Source of the DNA: a virus
Direction: 5' to 3' (one strand)
DNA length: 41,494 nucleotides
Virus record (IMG/VR): IMGVR_UViG_3300025102_000078
Location: 1-41,494 of that record
Made by a program: the position numbers and the translations under genes. Positions 17,974 to 26,874 of this stretch are shown in pieces (positions within the stretch are counted from its first letter, which is position 1; each line of letters begins with the position of its first letter). Below the pieces are notes generated by a model. The model had not been told where the DNA came from. It made no database searches and saw only the letters and a program-made list of their open reading frames with translations.

Positions 17974-18767
17974 TGGCTAAAGAAATAGTTGAAAAGCAAA
18001 ACACTCAGCTTGCAATGAGTGGGTTTGAAGATGTTTCAGTAACAGGATTTGCTGAAGTAAGTGCAGAGGATATGTCTATACCATTTTTGCGTATTCTTGA
18101 TAAAGGTTCACCACAGGTAAACAAAAGAGATGGTGCATATGTCGATGGTGCTGAGCCAGGAATGATATACAATACAGTAGCTAATGAAGTTTACGATGGT
18201 GAATTAGGTGTTTCCGTGATGCCTTGTTATTTTAATCGTAGGTTTATTGAGTGGAAACCTCGTGAGTCTGGTGGTGGTTATATGGGTAGTTATTTACCTG
18301 ATGACCCAATAGTAAAAACAACTACAAAGAACGATAAAAATGCAGATGTATTACCTAATGGTAATCTACTTTCTAATACTGCTCAACACTTTGTATTATT
18401 AGCAACTGCTGATGGTAGTTTCAGTCGTGCTTTAATAACTATGTCTAGCACACAGTTAAAGAAGTCCAGACGTTGGATTACACAAATGAATGCTTTAACA
18501 GCGATGGGTAAGAACGGTCCGTACACTTTACCTATGATGTCCCATTTATATAAGCTTACTACAGTTCCCGAGCAGAATGATATGGGTTCTTGGTTTGGTT
18601 GGGTTATTAATAAAGGAAAACAAATAGACTTAGCTGATAACCATGAAAAGCACATGTTTGATGCTGCGATAGCTTTTGCTAAATCTGTACAAGCTGGAGA
18701 AGTAGAAGTAAAAGAACCCTCTGCTGAGCCAGCCTCACAAGAAGTAAAAGACGATATACCATTTTAG
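17973..18767 (+). CDS. Single-stranded DNA-binding-like protein with DDIPF tail
   Basis: 264 residues. The final residues are VKDDIPF after an acidic Glu/Pro/Ser linker, the same tip that bacterial SSB uses to recruit replication and repair partners (E. coli SSB ends DDDIPF). The body does not look like bacterial SSB but fits phage-type SSB-like proteins, with aromatic-rich beta segments (PCYFNRRFIEWKPRESGGGY, GSWFGWVINKGKQ). It ends the first early operon, just upstream of a strong terminator, and is followed by primase. DNA binding is inferred from the tail and position. Confidence 0.7.
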   Translation: MAKEIVEKQNTQLAMSGFEDVSVTGFAEVSAEDMSIPFLRILDKGSPQVNKRDGAYVDGAEPGMIYNTVANEVYDGELGVSVMPCYFNRRFIEWKPRESGGGYMGSYLPDDPIVKTTTKNDKNADVLPNGNLLSNTAQHFVLLATADGSFSRALITMSSTQLKKSRRWITQMNALTAMGKNGPYTLPMMSHLYKLTTVPEQNDMGSWFGWVINKGKQIDLADNHEKHMFDAAIAFAKSVQAGEVEVKEPSAEPASQEVKDDIPF

Positions 18768-18800
18768 TTCGGTTGGAAGGACTGATCACCTTACAACTGC

Positions 18801-18843
18801 GAGGGCTACATTTTTTACCTCATTTGTAGCCCTCACCTTTTTT
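18801..18843 (+). terminator. Rho-independent terminator after the SSB-like gene
   Basis: A perfect 10-bp stem GAGGGCTACA (18801-18810) / TGTAGCCCTC (18825-18834) is followed by ACC and six T. It lies 33 nt after the SSB-like stop, and its T-run abuts the ribosome site of the primase gene. Confidence 0.9.
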
Positions 18844-18853
18844 GGAGAAACTA

Positions 18854-20377
18854 ATGGATTTAGCACAAGAATTTTTTGACTTGTTTAAGGGCAGTGATAT
18901 TGCTCATGGAACATTTATAGTAAACACAAGCCGTCCTGGAGGTGGTAAAAAACAAGGTACTGCAAAGGTTATAAAAGAGCCTACTACTGTTGATATGTGG
19001 AAAGAACATTTAACAGGAGGAACAGGTATAGGTATTATCCCTATACGAAGCGATAACCAATGTCAATGGGGTGCAATAGATATTGATAAGTATGATATTG
19101 ACCATAAAGAATTATGCGATATTTTACATAACAATAATATCCCTGCTGTTGTAGGCAGGACTAAAAGTGGTGGAGCTCATGTATGGGTATTTTTAACAGA
19201 GTCTATTGAAGCTATTGATATGCAACGTAAAATGACAGAGTTGTCAGCAGCTTTAGGTCATTCTGGTTGTGAGATATTTCCTAAGCAATCTACTATATTA
19301 GTAGAGCGAGGAGATACAGGTAACTTTTTAAATATGCCTTATCACGCAGGAGATAAAACTACTCGTTATGCTTTTGATGAAAAAGGCATAACAATGTTAA
19401 CAACAGCTTTTATAGAGTATGCAAAGAGAAACAGGATTACCCCTAAAGAATTTATGAAGCTACAATTTAGTTTTGGGGTAAAAGAGGGTGTTCTTGAAGA
19501 AGGTCCACCATGCTTACAACATCTATGTAGTAAAGGTTTTGCTGAGGGTTCACGCAACAATGCTCTGTTTAACTTAGGTGTTTATGCTAGAAGGTTTGAT
19601 GAAAATAATTGGGAAACTTTAATACAAAAATATAACATAGATTATTTTTCCCCACCCTTGAGTCATAGTGAAGTAGGTACTGTTATCAAACAGCTTAACA
19701 AAAAAGAATATTTTTATAAATGTGAAGACCAACCAATAAAACCTTTTTGCGATAAAGAAGTTTGTAAGACACGGAAGTATGGTGTAGGTCCGAATACAGT
19801 TAGTAATGATTTGAGTAGCTTAACTAAAATAGATGGTGATCCTGCTATATGGATATTAAATGTAGATGATCAAAGGGTTGAATTATCTACAAGTGGGTTG
19901 ACAGCACAGACTCAGTTTCAAAGGGAGTGTGTTGCACAAATAAATAAATTCCCGATTACTATTAGTCAAAGGGCTTGGCAAACAAGAATACAGGCTTTAT
20001 TAGATAAAGTTACTATTGTAGAAGTACCACCTGATGCTACCCTTAAAGGTGAGTTTGAAGATTTGCTTCATGCCTTTTGTTGTGAAAGAGCCAAAGGTGA
20101 AGAGAAAGAGGAAATTATTCAAGGGGTTGCAGTATGGGTTGATGGTAGAGTTTATTTCCAGATAAAAGATGTTAAAAAACATTTGTCTGTAAACGATTTT
20201 AACCATTATACTTCTAATAAGATAACATTAAGGTTAAGAGATTTAGGGGCAGATAAAATGTTTTGGAGAATTAAAAACAAGGGCATACATGTATGGTCTT
20301 TACCACAGGATTATTTTGACACTGATGATGTTGAAATAAAAATTCCCGACCTACCCAAAGGTTCAGGCTTGATATAA
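18854..20377 (+). CDS. Archaeo-eukaryotic-type (AEP) primase
   Basis: 507 residues from ATG 18854, preceded by GGAGAA (18844-18849); an upstream TTG at 18842 is less likely. The catalytic core shows the AEP DxD motif in WGAIDIDKYD (D76, D78) and the SxH-like SGGAHVW (105-111), followed by GCEIFPKQS, typical of TOTE-type/phage AEP primases. Such enzymes make RNA or DNA primers at forks. The C-terminal 250 residues contain Cys/His residues around CKTRKYG and a winged-helix-like end, possibly DNA-binding. No fused helicase is present; separate SNF2- and UvrD-like helicases are encoded nearby. Confidence 0.85.
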   Translation: MDLAQEFFDLFKGSDIAHGTFIVNTSRPGGGKKQGTAKVIKEPTTVDMWKEHLTGGTGIGIIPIRSDNQCQWGAIDIDKYDIDHKELCDILHNNNIPAVVGRTKSGGAHVWVFLTESIEAIDMQRKMTELSAALGHSGCEIFPKQSTILVERGDTGNFLNMPYHAGDKTTRYAFDEKGITMLTTAFIEYAKRNRITPKEFMKLQFSFGVKEGVLEEGPPCLQHLCSKGFAEGSRNNALFNLGVYARRFDENNWETLIQKYNIDYFSPPLSHSEVGTVIKQLNKKEYFYKCEDQPIKPFCDKEVCKTRKYGVGPNTVSNDLSSLTKIDGDPAIWILNVDDQRVELSTSGLTAQTQFQRECVAQINKFPITISQRAWQTRIQALLDKVTIVEVPPDATLKGEFEDLLHAFCCERAKGEEKEEIIQGVAVWVDGRVYFQIKDVKKHLSVNDFNHYTSNKITLRLRDLGADKMFWRIKNKGIHVWSLPQDYFDTDDVEIKIPDLPKGSGLI

Positions 20378-20619
20378 TGATGTTAGCTGATGGATTTGAG
20401 AAAGCTTTTATTGGCACAGGTTGCAGATTTAATATCGTTGTCGCTGTTTATGATTACTCTAAATGTGTAAAAATTTTAATGAAACGAGACAAGATGAGTG
20501 AAGATGAAGCAGAAGAATGGATGTCTTACAATGTTATTGGTGCATGGGTTGGTGAAGATACCCCTGTATTTGTTCATCTTCATTCATTAAAAACAGCATT
20601 AGAGGAGTTTGTTGATTAA
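20377..20619 (+). CDS. Small conserved phage protein, unknown function
   Basis: 80 residues. The sequence DGFEKAFIGTGCRFNIVVAVYD followed by a YSKC, RDKMSEDEAEEWM and YNVIGAWVGEDTPVF pattern is one I recognise as a small family conserved in many phages without an assigned function. It overlaps the primase stop and the next start by one base each, so it is translated with the replication genes. Confidence 0.75.
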   Translation: MMLADGFEKAFIGTGCRFNIVVAVYDYSKCVKILMKRDKMSEDEAEEWMSYNVIGAWVGEDTPVFVHLHSLKTALEEFVD

Positions 20620-21263
20620 TGGCAGAGTTGATATGTAATCTTCCAGCACAAAAAGTATGGGTTAGAAAAGAATATTTAAGAGACCATGAAGATGGGTTTG
20701 GTGAATATGTCGCTGGGGTATGGGCTTCTTGTAAATCCATTCCTGGAAGAGCATTTTACTTTGAAACTTACTTACCTGATTATGGTGCTTTGTTTGATAA
20801 GTTACCAATCAGTGCTTTTGTTACTTCTAAAGAACCACCAAAACCCGATATGCCTCTTAACAATTTACAGTTTTGGAACTGTATGGATTATGGAGTTACG
20901 ATTATTCAAAAACAGTTTATTGGCTCAATGGATTTTGAGATACTAACCAGAGACTTTGGTATACAAAAAGGATATTACATTTGTACAATAGATAATTACC
21001 ATGCTGATCCCGACTCGATTGATTATAGTACAAGTGAGAACCCCGAGGAGCATAAATCTTTTAACTTATTAGAGTTAGAAAATGGACAGTTTTGCTTGTA
21101 CCCTAATAATAGAATGCGAGTATATGATAATAGTCTGACACCTGAAAAACCTATCAATCCCGACTTTAAAGTGAGTACAGTTTTTTATCAGGTAGAGAAT
21201 GGTAACAATACTAGATTGGGCGATACTGATGAGTATTTTTGGAAGACTAAGAGAGAAAAGTAA
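20619..21263 (+). CDS. Conserved replication-region protein, unknown function
   Basis: 214 residues, rich in aromatic and acidic residues, without membrane segments. The N-terminal third (CNLPAQKVWVRKEYLRDHED) is the best-defined part; the middle (LNNLQFWNCMDYGVTIIQKQ) is compact. The length and its invariant place between primase and helicase suggest a replisome or DNA-metabolism accessory. I cannot name a family. Confidence 0.7.
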   Translation: MAELICNLPAQKVWVRKEYLRDHEDGFGEYVAGVWASCKSIPGRAFYFETYLPDYGALFDKLPISAFVTSKEPPKPDMPLNNLQFWNCMDYGVTIIQKQFIGSMDFEILTRDFGIQKGYYICTIDNYHADPDSIDYSTSENPEEHKSFNLLELENGQFCLYPNNRMRVYDNSLTPEKPINPDFKVSTVFYQVENGNNTRLGDTDEYFWKTKREK

Positions 21264-22781
21264 ATGAAGATAGTACTCGGTCCTCCTGGAACAGGGAAGA
21301 CTACTAAGCTATTGAATTTAGTAGAACAATATTTAGGCTCAGGAGTAGCCCCTGATAGGATAGGGTATTTTGCTTTTACACGCAGAGCAGCGACTGAAGC
21401 TATTGATCGGGCTTGCCTTAAATTTAATTTCAATAAAAAACAATTACCTTTTTTTAGAACTCTACATAGTTTAGCTTTTTTACAAGCTGGACTAACTCAC
21501 AGCCAGATTATTACAGGTGAGAAGTACCAGGAGATAGCTGACTGGTTAAAGATAGGGGGCTTTTACAGCGATTCTACTGATCAAGGTCCATACAAGGATT
21601 TTGGTTATGGTGATAAATTTTTGGAAATTATAAACATATCAAGAATCTTACAGCAACCTTTGAGGAAAGTTTATAATGAAAGTATAGTCCCCTTGAAAAC
21701 AGATTGGTCTAGAGTAGATTATGTACATAGAGGATTAGCCCATTGGAAAAATTCATTTGGCTTATTTGATTATACAGATATGTTAGAAACTTTTGTAGAA
21801 AGAAATCTTGCCCCTAAACTAGAAGTTGTTTTTATAGATGAAGCACAGGATTTATCCCCCTTACAATGGAAAATGGTGAGTTTATTACAGGCTAACAGCA
21901 AGGTCTGCTATGTTGCAGGAGACGATGATCAAGCCATCTTCCGTTATGCAGGAGCAGATGTATCTCATTTTGTTAACTTGGTTGGTCATGTCACTTTTCT
22001 CAAACAAAGTTATAGAATCCCCTCCAAGCATCACGCATTGTGTAATGAAGTTATCAAGAGGGTTGTTGGTCGCAGGGAAAAATCCTTTCAACCAAAAGAT
22101 GAGTTGGGTTATTTGGATTGGCATAGGCACTCCGAAGAAGTTGATTTAGCACAAGGTGATTGGTTACTTCTTAGTAGAACAACTAAAGGAGCTCAACAAA
22201 TTGAGGAAGAAGTTCGCAGACGTGGACACCTTTATATTTATAATGGCTCTAAAAGTATAGATAGTAAAGTATTGGAAAGTGTTCGCATCTGGGAGTCCTT
22301 GCGTAAAGGGGATAAAAAATCGGCTGATGAAGTCCGAGTAGTGTTTAAACAGATGCTATTTAACACAGAGGTTGCTTACGGCTATAAGGCGATGCCTAAT
22401 GGCGAACAGGGAGTAATGTATAGTATAGAAGATTTATTAAAAGAGCATGGTCTTTTACATACTCGTCCATGGGATGAAAGTTTAGGTAAGATTCCACAAA
22501 AAGATAGGTCTTATATAAAAGCTTGTTTGAAAAAAGGTGAATCATTAACAGAGGATCCACGCATACGGATATCTACTATTCACTCAGCTAAAGGAGCTCA
22601 AGCTACAAATGTAATGCTTTTAACAGATACTATGCGTAGACCTTATTCTATGTGGAGGAAGATCAGTACTTTTGATGAAGATGAAGCCAGAGTTTGGTAT
22701 GTCGGTTTAACAAGAGCCAAGCAAAACCTACATTTGATTCATCCAATGTTTAGTCGTGGGTATTCAATACCAACTGGATAA
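21264..22781 (+). CDS. UvrD/PcrA-like superfamily 1 DNA helicase
   Basis: 505 residues. Motif I is GPPGTGKT (6-13), motif Ia follows in FAFTRRAA, motif II is DEAQD (192-196), motif III is GDDDQAIFRYAGA (219-231), motif V is STIHSAKGAQ and motif VI VGLTRAK. These are the full set for a 3'-5' SF1A helicase, shorter than bacterial UvrD (about 720 aa), with reduced 1B/2B insertions. It probably unwinds DNA for replication or recombination. It begins the base after the previous stop. Confidence 0.93.
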   Translation: MKIVLGPPGTGKTTKLLNLVEQYLGSGVAPDRIGYFAFTRRAATEAIDRACLKFNFNKKQLPFFRTLHSLAFLQAGLTHSQIITGEKYQEIADWLKIGGFYSDSTDQGPYKDFGYGDKFLEIINISRILQQPLRKVYNESIVPLKTDWSRVDYVHRGLAHWKNSFGLFDYTDMLETFVERNLAPKLEVVFIDEAQDLSPLQWKMVSLLQANSKVCYVAGDDDQAIFRYAGADVSHFVNLVGHVTFLKQSYRIPSKHHALCNEVIKRVVGRREKSFQPKDELGYLDWHRHSEEVDLAQGDWLLLSRTTKGAQQIEEEVRRRGHLYIYNGSKSIDSKVLESVRIWESLRKGDKKSADEVRVVFKQMLFNTEVAYGYKAMPNGEQGVMYSIEDLLKEHGLLHTRPWDESLGKIPQKDRSYIKACLKKGESLTEDPRIRISTIHSAKGAQATNVMLLTDTMRRPYSMWRKISTFDEDEARVWYVGLTRAKQNLHLIHPMFSRGYSIPTG

Positions 22782-22855
22782 CAAAAGAGTTATCAATCTA
22801 AACTAAATGTTTTAAAAATACTTAATAGCAACAAAACATTATGGAAAGGAATATA

Positions 22856-23152
22856 ATGCTTACATTACAAGACAGCTACAAATACTTTACTAAGCAAAGT
22901 CTTACTAGAGCAAATAATGTAGCCATCAAAACTAAACGCAATAGAGCACTTGACAAAAAAGCCCTTAGTACATTAATCTTTACTTATGGTGATGAAGTTA
23001 AGTTTCCTATTACATTTAGTATGCCCCACAATGACCATGAAATGCGTGTAGAAGTATTACTTGGTGCAGAGGGGCAAAGGGGGTTTTTAGATATACCTTT
23101 TAAAACCTTCAATTCACTACCAACTGTGCAACATCAACCAACTACTCATTAG
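22856..23152 (+). CDS. Small phage protein, unknown function
   Basis: 98 residues from ATG 22856, chosen because GAAAGGA (22844-22850) sits upstream; the earlier ATG 22841 overlaps that site. The N-terminus is basic (KTKRNRALDKKALS), the C-terminal half is beta-like (FPITFSMPHNDHEMRVEVLLG). A 74-nt AT-rich leader separates it from the helicase, so it may begin a new transcript. Confidence 0.65.
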   Translation: MLTLQDSYKYFTKQSLTRANNVAIKTKRNRALDKKALSTLIFTYGDEVKFPITFSMPHNDHEMRVEVLLGAEGQRGFLDIPFKTFNSLPTVQHQPTTH

Positions 23153-23168
23153 AAAGGAGTATATTATT

Positions 23169-24191
23169 ATGGCACACGAAATAGAAACAATGGCTTATGC
23201 AGGAAACGTTCCATGGCATGGTCTAGGCGAACAGGTTTCATCAGACATGACACCTGAACAAATGTTAGAAGCTGCGAAGTTGAACTGGACAGTTAGCAAG
23301 CGACCTTCCTACGTTCCAGACAAAGCAAATGTTTGGAATATACTTGACCCTTCAGGCGAAGCGAACTTTATTCGTTGCCCTGACAGTTACCATTTAGTGC
23401 GTGACAGTGACAACAAAGTACTAAGTTCCTGTGGTGATGGTTATGTGCCATTTCAAAATGCAGAAGTTATGGACTTTTTCAAAAAGTTTACTGATGCAGG
23501 ACAAATGCAAATGGAAACTGCAGGAAGCTTAAAAGAGGGCAAGGACATTTGGGGGTTAGCAAAACTAACTGACAAGTTTAAGCTTTCAGGTGACGACGAA
23601 GTTAAAGGTTACCTATTGATAAACAATAGTCACCAAGTTGGTAAAGCTATGACTATTATGTTTACACCGATACGAGTTGTTTGTAACAATACATTAACAA
23701 TGGCACTCGGTGCTGACGGTGAACGTTTCAGAGTTCTACATTTACAAATGTTCGACGAAGAAATTATAAAAGCTGCTGAGGAAGCATTAGGTCTTTCAGG
23801 GCAACAAATGAAAGCTTTCCAAGAGCAATCGGAGTTTTTATCTAGTAAACAGTACAAATCTGCTGACCTTGATAATTTTATTGCTGAGTTACTTCAACCT
23901 AAATTGCTTATAGAGCGAGGTAAGTCCGACAGCTTTGAAAGTTTACCACCCCTACGAGATGAGTTTTCTCGTACTGCTGAAAATGTTCTTGATGCTATAG
24001 AAACTTCCCCAGGATCCCAGCTAAAGTCTGCTAAAGGTACTTGGTGGGGAGCATTGAATGCAGTGACTTATGTAGTTGACCATGAGAAAAAGTCCAATGT
24101 AATAGGTAACTCTTTACACTCTGCATGGTTTGGGACAGGTGCTAATACTAAGAGAAAAGCATTAACTAAAGTGCTAGAGTACGCATCTTAA
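23169..24191 (+). CDS. DUF932 / TIGR03299 phage-plasmid protein
   Basis: 340 residues. The start (MAHEIETMAYAGNVPWHGLG) and the sequence PIRVVCNNTLTMAL match the DUF932 family found in phages and plasmids. The biochemical role of this family is not known. The C-terminal segment SAKGTWWGALNAVTYVVDHE is also typical. It is preceded by AAAGGAG and closed by a strong terminator. Its high coding quality and terminator suggest strong early expression. Confidence 0.88.
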   Translation: MAHEIETMAYAGNVPWHGLGEQVSSDMTPEQMLEAAKLNWTVSKRPSYVPDKANVWNILDPSGEANFIRCPDSYHLVRDSDNKVLSSCGDGYVPFQNAEVMDFFKKFTDAGQMQMETAGSLKEGKDIWGLAKLTDKFKLSGDDEVKGYLLINNSHQVGKAMTIMFTPIRVVCNNTLTMALGADGERFRVLHLQMFDEEIIKAAEEALGLSGQQMKAFQEQSEFLSSKQYKSADLDNFIAELLQPKLLIERGKSDSFESLPPLRDEFSRTAENVLDAIETSPGSQLKSAKGTWWGALNAVTYVVDHEKKSNVIGNSLHSAWFGTGANTKRKALTKVLEYAS

Positions 24192-24214
24192 TACCGACAA
24201 AATAAACCTTGTCA

Positions 24215-24256
24215 TGCCAATGTGCATATTGCAGAATATGAACATTGGCATTTTTT
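24215..24256 (+). terminator. Rho-independent terminator after the DUF932 gene
   Basis: A long hairpin: TGCCAATGT (24215-24223) pairs with ACATTGGCA (24242-24250), an inner CATATT/AATATG extends the stem after one mismatch, and six T follow. The next ribosome site (GAAAGGAAAG) starts only 4 nt after the T-run. Confidence 0.92.
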
Positions 24257-24274
24257 CATAGAAAGGAAAGATAC

Positions 24275-24886
24275 ATGGCAAGACAAGTGTATATCGTTTT
24301 AGAAAACGATAATAATAGTGGGAAAAATACAGCTTACAGCTTTTTTCATTTTCCTACATTAAGTGCAAGTAAAGAGTGCAAAGAAGTTAATGAGTATAGT
24401 ATTGTCTTCTCTGATATACAACAGTTACGAAGGGATTATTCTGCTGAAGATTTAAAGTGGATTCTTGTAGCCTGTAACCAATATCATTTCCACAAGTATA
24501 ACGAAGACCAACATTATATTAATTTTTTTGAATATGTGGAAACACACTCCAAAAAATATAAAACTATAGAAAAAACAGAAGGAAAGAAAATGACTGATTT
24601 AACACCAGAAGCCACCAAAGAATTCTTAAACATAGTTGCTGATGGAACATTGACATCTATGCCTATTCATAAGTTAGAACCTCATGTAAAGATAAAAAAG
24701 CTTATGGATTCACCCCCTATGCGTGAGGGTACAAATCGTTATAGAAATATGATGGTTATTTTAAACTCTGATACTTTAGGTGAAGCATTACAATCTTTGC
24801 GTAAGTTAGAGCCTTCTCCAGGAAGTGCTAGAGATATTACTATTGCTATTCAAAACAAAGTAATCCAGCTAGGTATGGGAGAGTAA
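24275..24886 (+). CDS. Unknown protein with a possible internal start
   Basis: 203 residues from ATG 24275, fixed by GAAAGGAAAG; the frame extends upstream to 24245 but that ATG lies inside the terminator. Residues 1-100 are aromatic-rich with several His (NQYHFHKYNEDQHYINFFEY). Residues 106-203 start with Met after GAAGGAAAG (24578-24586) and may also be made separately from ATG 24590. No family is recognised. It begins the operon that contains the hypermodification genes. Confidence 0.65.
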   Translation: MARQVYIVLENDNNSGKNTAYSFFHFPTLSASKECKEVNEYSIVFSDIQQLRRDYSAEDLKWILVACNQYHFHKYNEDQHYINFFEYVETHSKKYKTIEKTEGKKMTDLTPEATKEFLNIVADGTLTSMPIHKLEPHVKIKKLMDSPPMREGTNRYRNMMVILNSDTLGEALQSLRKLEPSPGSARDITIAIQNKVIQLGMGE

Positions 24887-24888
24887 TT

Positions 24889-25797
24889 GTGAATATAGAG
24901 AACTTAGAAAGGTTCTTTTATTGGATAAATGAGCGACATGCTATTTACCGAAAAAAAGTAATTGGTGATCCACCTCCCTTTACAAAAGATAAAATACTCC
25001 AGGAGTATAAATTTACAAACCCTTTCCGTGAAAACGATAAGGTTACTATATGGATGCGTCAGAACTGGACAAACCCAAACCATAATAAACCCGATGGCGA
25101 AATAATATTTAACTGTTGTTTGTTTAGAATGGTTGGTACGACTGAGTTTGCTGAGGCTCATGGTTGGGCTTCAAAGTGGGATCCTGAATATACTAAGCAA
25201 TTAATCGCCGAACGATTGGCTAAGAAGTTGCGAACTTTTACAGGGGCATATATTATAACTAATCAAGGGTTAAAGTTACCTAAAGGAGAAGTTGTAGTTG
25301 ACCATTTCCTCACCCCTATTTGGGAAAGCAAAGAAAAGCTTGCCAAGATTGCGACCAACACTCAGTCGTTACAAGCCTTACACCATGCGATGTCTGCCTA
25401 TCGTGGGTGGGGTGGAGGGGGCTTTATGTCTTACGAAGTGGTTACCGATCTCAACTACACACGCATACTGGACGAGGCGACAGACCGTTTTACTTGGGCG
25501 AACGCAGGTCCAGGAGCAAAACGAGGGTTAAACAGATTATACAATAGACCCCTTAACAAAGGACTAACTGCTGTTCAGTCTAATATAGAAATGAAAAAAG
25601 TATTAGATATTGCACAGGGTACTAGAAATGTAGTCTCCATTGAAAATGTAGACATGCGAACAATAGAGCATAGCTTATGTGAGTGGGATAAGTATGAAAG
25701 AGTTAGATTAGGGCAAGGTACACCTCGTAGTAAGTATGATGCCCATCTTAATTCACTTTTAAATTACAACAAAACATTGGAAGGACCTGTAGCATGA
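24889..25797 (+). CDS. 5-hmdU DNA kinase helical-domain / aGPT-pyrophosphorylase-like protein
   Basis: 302 residues with a GTG start (24889) two bases after the previous stop. Residues 11-52 fit the helical domain described with 5-hydroxymethyluracil DNA kinases and alpha-glutamyl/putrescinyl-thymine pyrophosphorylases: INERHAIYRKKVIGDPPPFT, then DKILQEYKFTNPFREND. In those systems the proteins act on 5-hmdU in phage DNA after synthesis. No P-loop is present, so it is the stand-alone helical version and not a complete kinase. It is joined by an ATGA overlap to a glycosyltransferase, and a thymidylate-synthase homologue follows. The family is recognised by pattern; the exact reaction is unknown. 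Confidence 0.65.
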   Translation: MNIENLERFFYWINERHAIYRKKVIGDPPPFTKDKILQEYKFTNPFRENDKVTIWMRQNWTNPNHNKPDGEIIFNCCLFRMVGTTEFAEAHGWASKWDPEYTKQLIAERLAKKLRTFTGAYIITNQGLKLPKGEVVVDHFLTPIWESKEKLAKIATNTQSLQALHHAMSAYRGWGGGGFMSYEVVTDLNYTRILDEATDRFTWANAGPGAKRGLNRLYNRPLNKGLTAVQSNIEMKKVLDIAQGTRNVVSIENVDMRTIEHSLCEWDKYERVRLGQGTPRSKYDAHLNSLLNYNKTLEGPVA

Positions 25798-26789
25798 CAC
25801 ATGTAGATTTATTTTATTTAAGCCCTAATCCGTATGGAGGTTGGGTAACTTATACTAATCATTTGATGGAAGCCCTTAATGCCGTAGATATTAAGTGTAC
25901 TCTGTTTAAGATAAGACCAAAGAGTGAACGCAAAAGCCGTGAGTTTGGTTATGGTAAACATTATAGAAATATTTCTATGGCTGAGGCTAAGAATCGTAAA
26001 ACTATTGTAAACAACGAGTACAAAGAAACGATTAAGTTAGTTGTCGCTGGGGCAAAGCAGTTTAAAGAAGAAACACAAATGCTATACGATATAGGTGCAA
26101 GTATAGTTGTTCATGACCCAACTGAATTAAAAAACTTACCTGTTGATTTAGACCCTAAAAGGTGTGTTGTTATTAGACAAATAGGTGCAAGAACTTTTAA
26201 GGGAGCAACCTTTATCCGTCACCCTTATACACCTTTTCCTAAACATACTAACCTTGATAGAAAGGGGGCTGTAAGTACTTCGCGTATTGATTTTGATAAG
26301 CATACTGAAATATTATTAGATACTAATAGGTTATTAGCTGAAGATAAGAAAATAAATATAAGAGGTTTTGAAAACAGAATTTTTACTCGGTTTAAAATTG
26401 TGCCAAAGTATCCAGAGTGGGTACAATCTAAAGCCCATTACCCTAGAGAAAATGATTTTGCGTTTAAGTTAATGCAAGATTATGTGTTTAATGTAGATAT
26501 GACGCAAATAGTGGGTGATGGTGGTGGAACACAATACACAGCTTTAGAATCTTGGAACGCAGGATGTGTTCCTATAATACATAATAAGTGGATACTTGAC
26601 GAACCTGATGATATGAAGCCTGATTATAATTGTTTTGCTGTTGGATCTGCAGAAGAGTTGGCTACTATACTCAATGGGGCTTACTCTGATTCTATACCAT
26701 CAATTAGAGAAAATGGGTATAATGCTCTTAAATTACACGACCCTATAATAATAGGTAACCAATACAGGCAGTTCTTAAACATTGAGTAG
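25794..26789 (+). CDS. GT-B fold glycosyltransferase, possibly DNA-modifying
   Basis: 331 residues. The N-terminal Rossmann lobe has the GT-B glycine loop PNPYGGWVTYTNHLMEAL (11-28). The C-terminal lobe has GDGGGTQYTALESWNAGCVP (241-260), matching the E-x7-type donor-binding motif of GT4-like enzymes with E252. The hinge STSRIDFDKHTEILLDTNRL also fits retaining GT-B enzymes. No signal peptide or membrane segment, so the substrate is cytoplasmic. Placement directly after the 5-hmdU-type gene (4-nt overlap) suggests transfer of sugar to hydroxymethylated thymine in DNA, but protein or nucleotide-sugar substrates cannot be excluded. Confidence 0.72.
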   Translation: MTHVDLFYLSPNPYGGWVTYTNHLMEALNAVDIKCTLFKIRPKSERKSREFGYGKHYRNISMAEAKNRKTIVNNEYKETIKLVVAGAKQFKEETQMLYDIGASIVVHDPTELKNLPVDLDPKRCVVIRQIGARTFKGATFIRHPYTPFPKHTNLDRKGAVSTSRIDFDKHTEILLDTNRLLAEDKKINIRGFENRIFTRFKIVPKYPEWVQSKAHYPRENDFAFKLMQDYVFNVDMTQIVGDGGGTQYTALESWNAGCVPIIHNKWILDEPDDMKPDYNCFAVGSAEELATILNGAYSDSIPSIRENGYNALKLHDPIIIGNQYRQFLNIE

Positions 26790-26822
26790 CCACTCGATTA
26801 GGCTCTGACTGTCACAATTAAC

Positions 26823-26848
26823 TTATAGGGTATGTTTGTACCCTATAA
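26823..26848 (+). promoter_or_regulatory. Perfect hairpin ahead of the thymidylate-synthase homologue
   Basis: TTATAGGGTA (26823-26832) pairs perfectly with TACCCTATAA (26839-26848) around a TGTTTG loop, in the 85-nt gap before the TTG-start gene. No T-run follows, so it is not a normal intrinsic terminator. It may protect or tune the downstream message. Confidence 0.6.
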
Positions 26849-26874
26849 TAACTCATTCGCCATAGGAGGGCATA

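Noticed and set aside
25298-25547. Two alternative plus-strand frames inside the 24889 gene
   Set aside because: They lie wholly within a better frame with a family signature; no ribosome site and no recognisable sequence.
26823-26848. Intrinsic terminator before the thymidylate-synthase homologue
   Set aside because: The stem is perfect but no T-run follows on either strand; recorded only as a hairpin.
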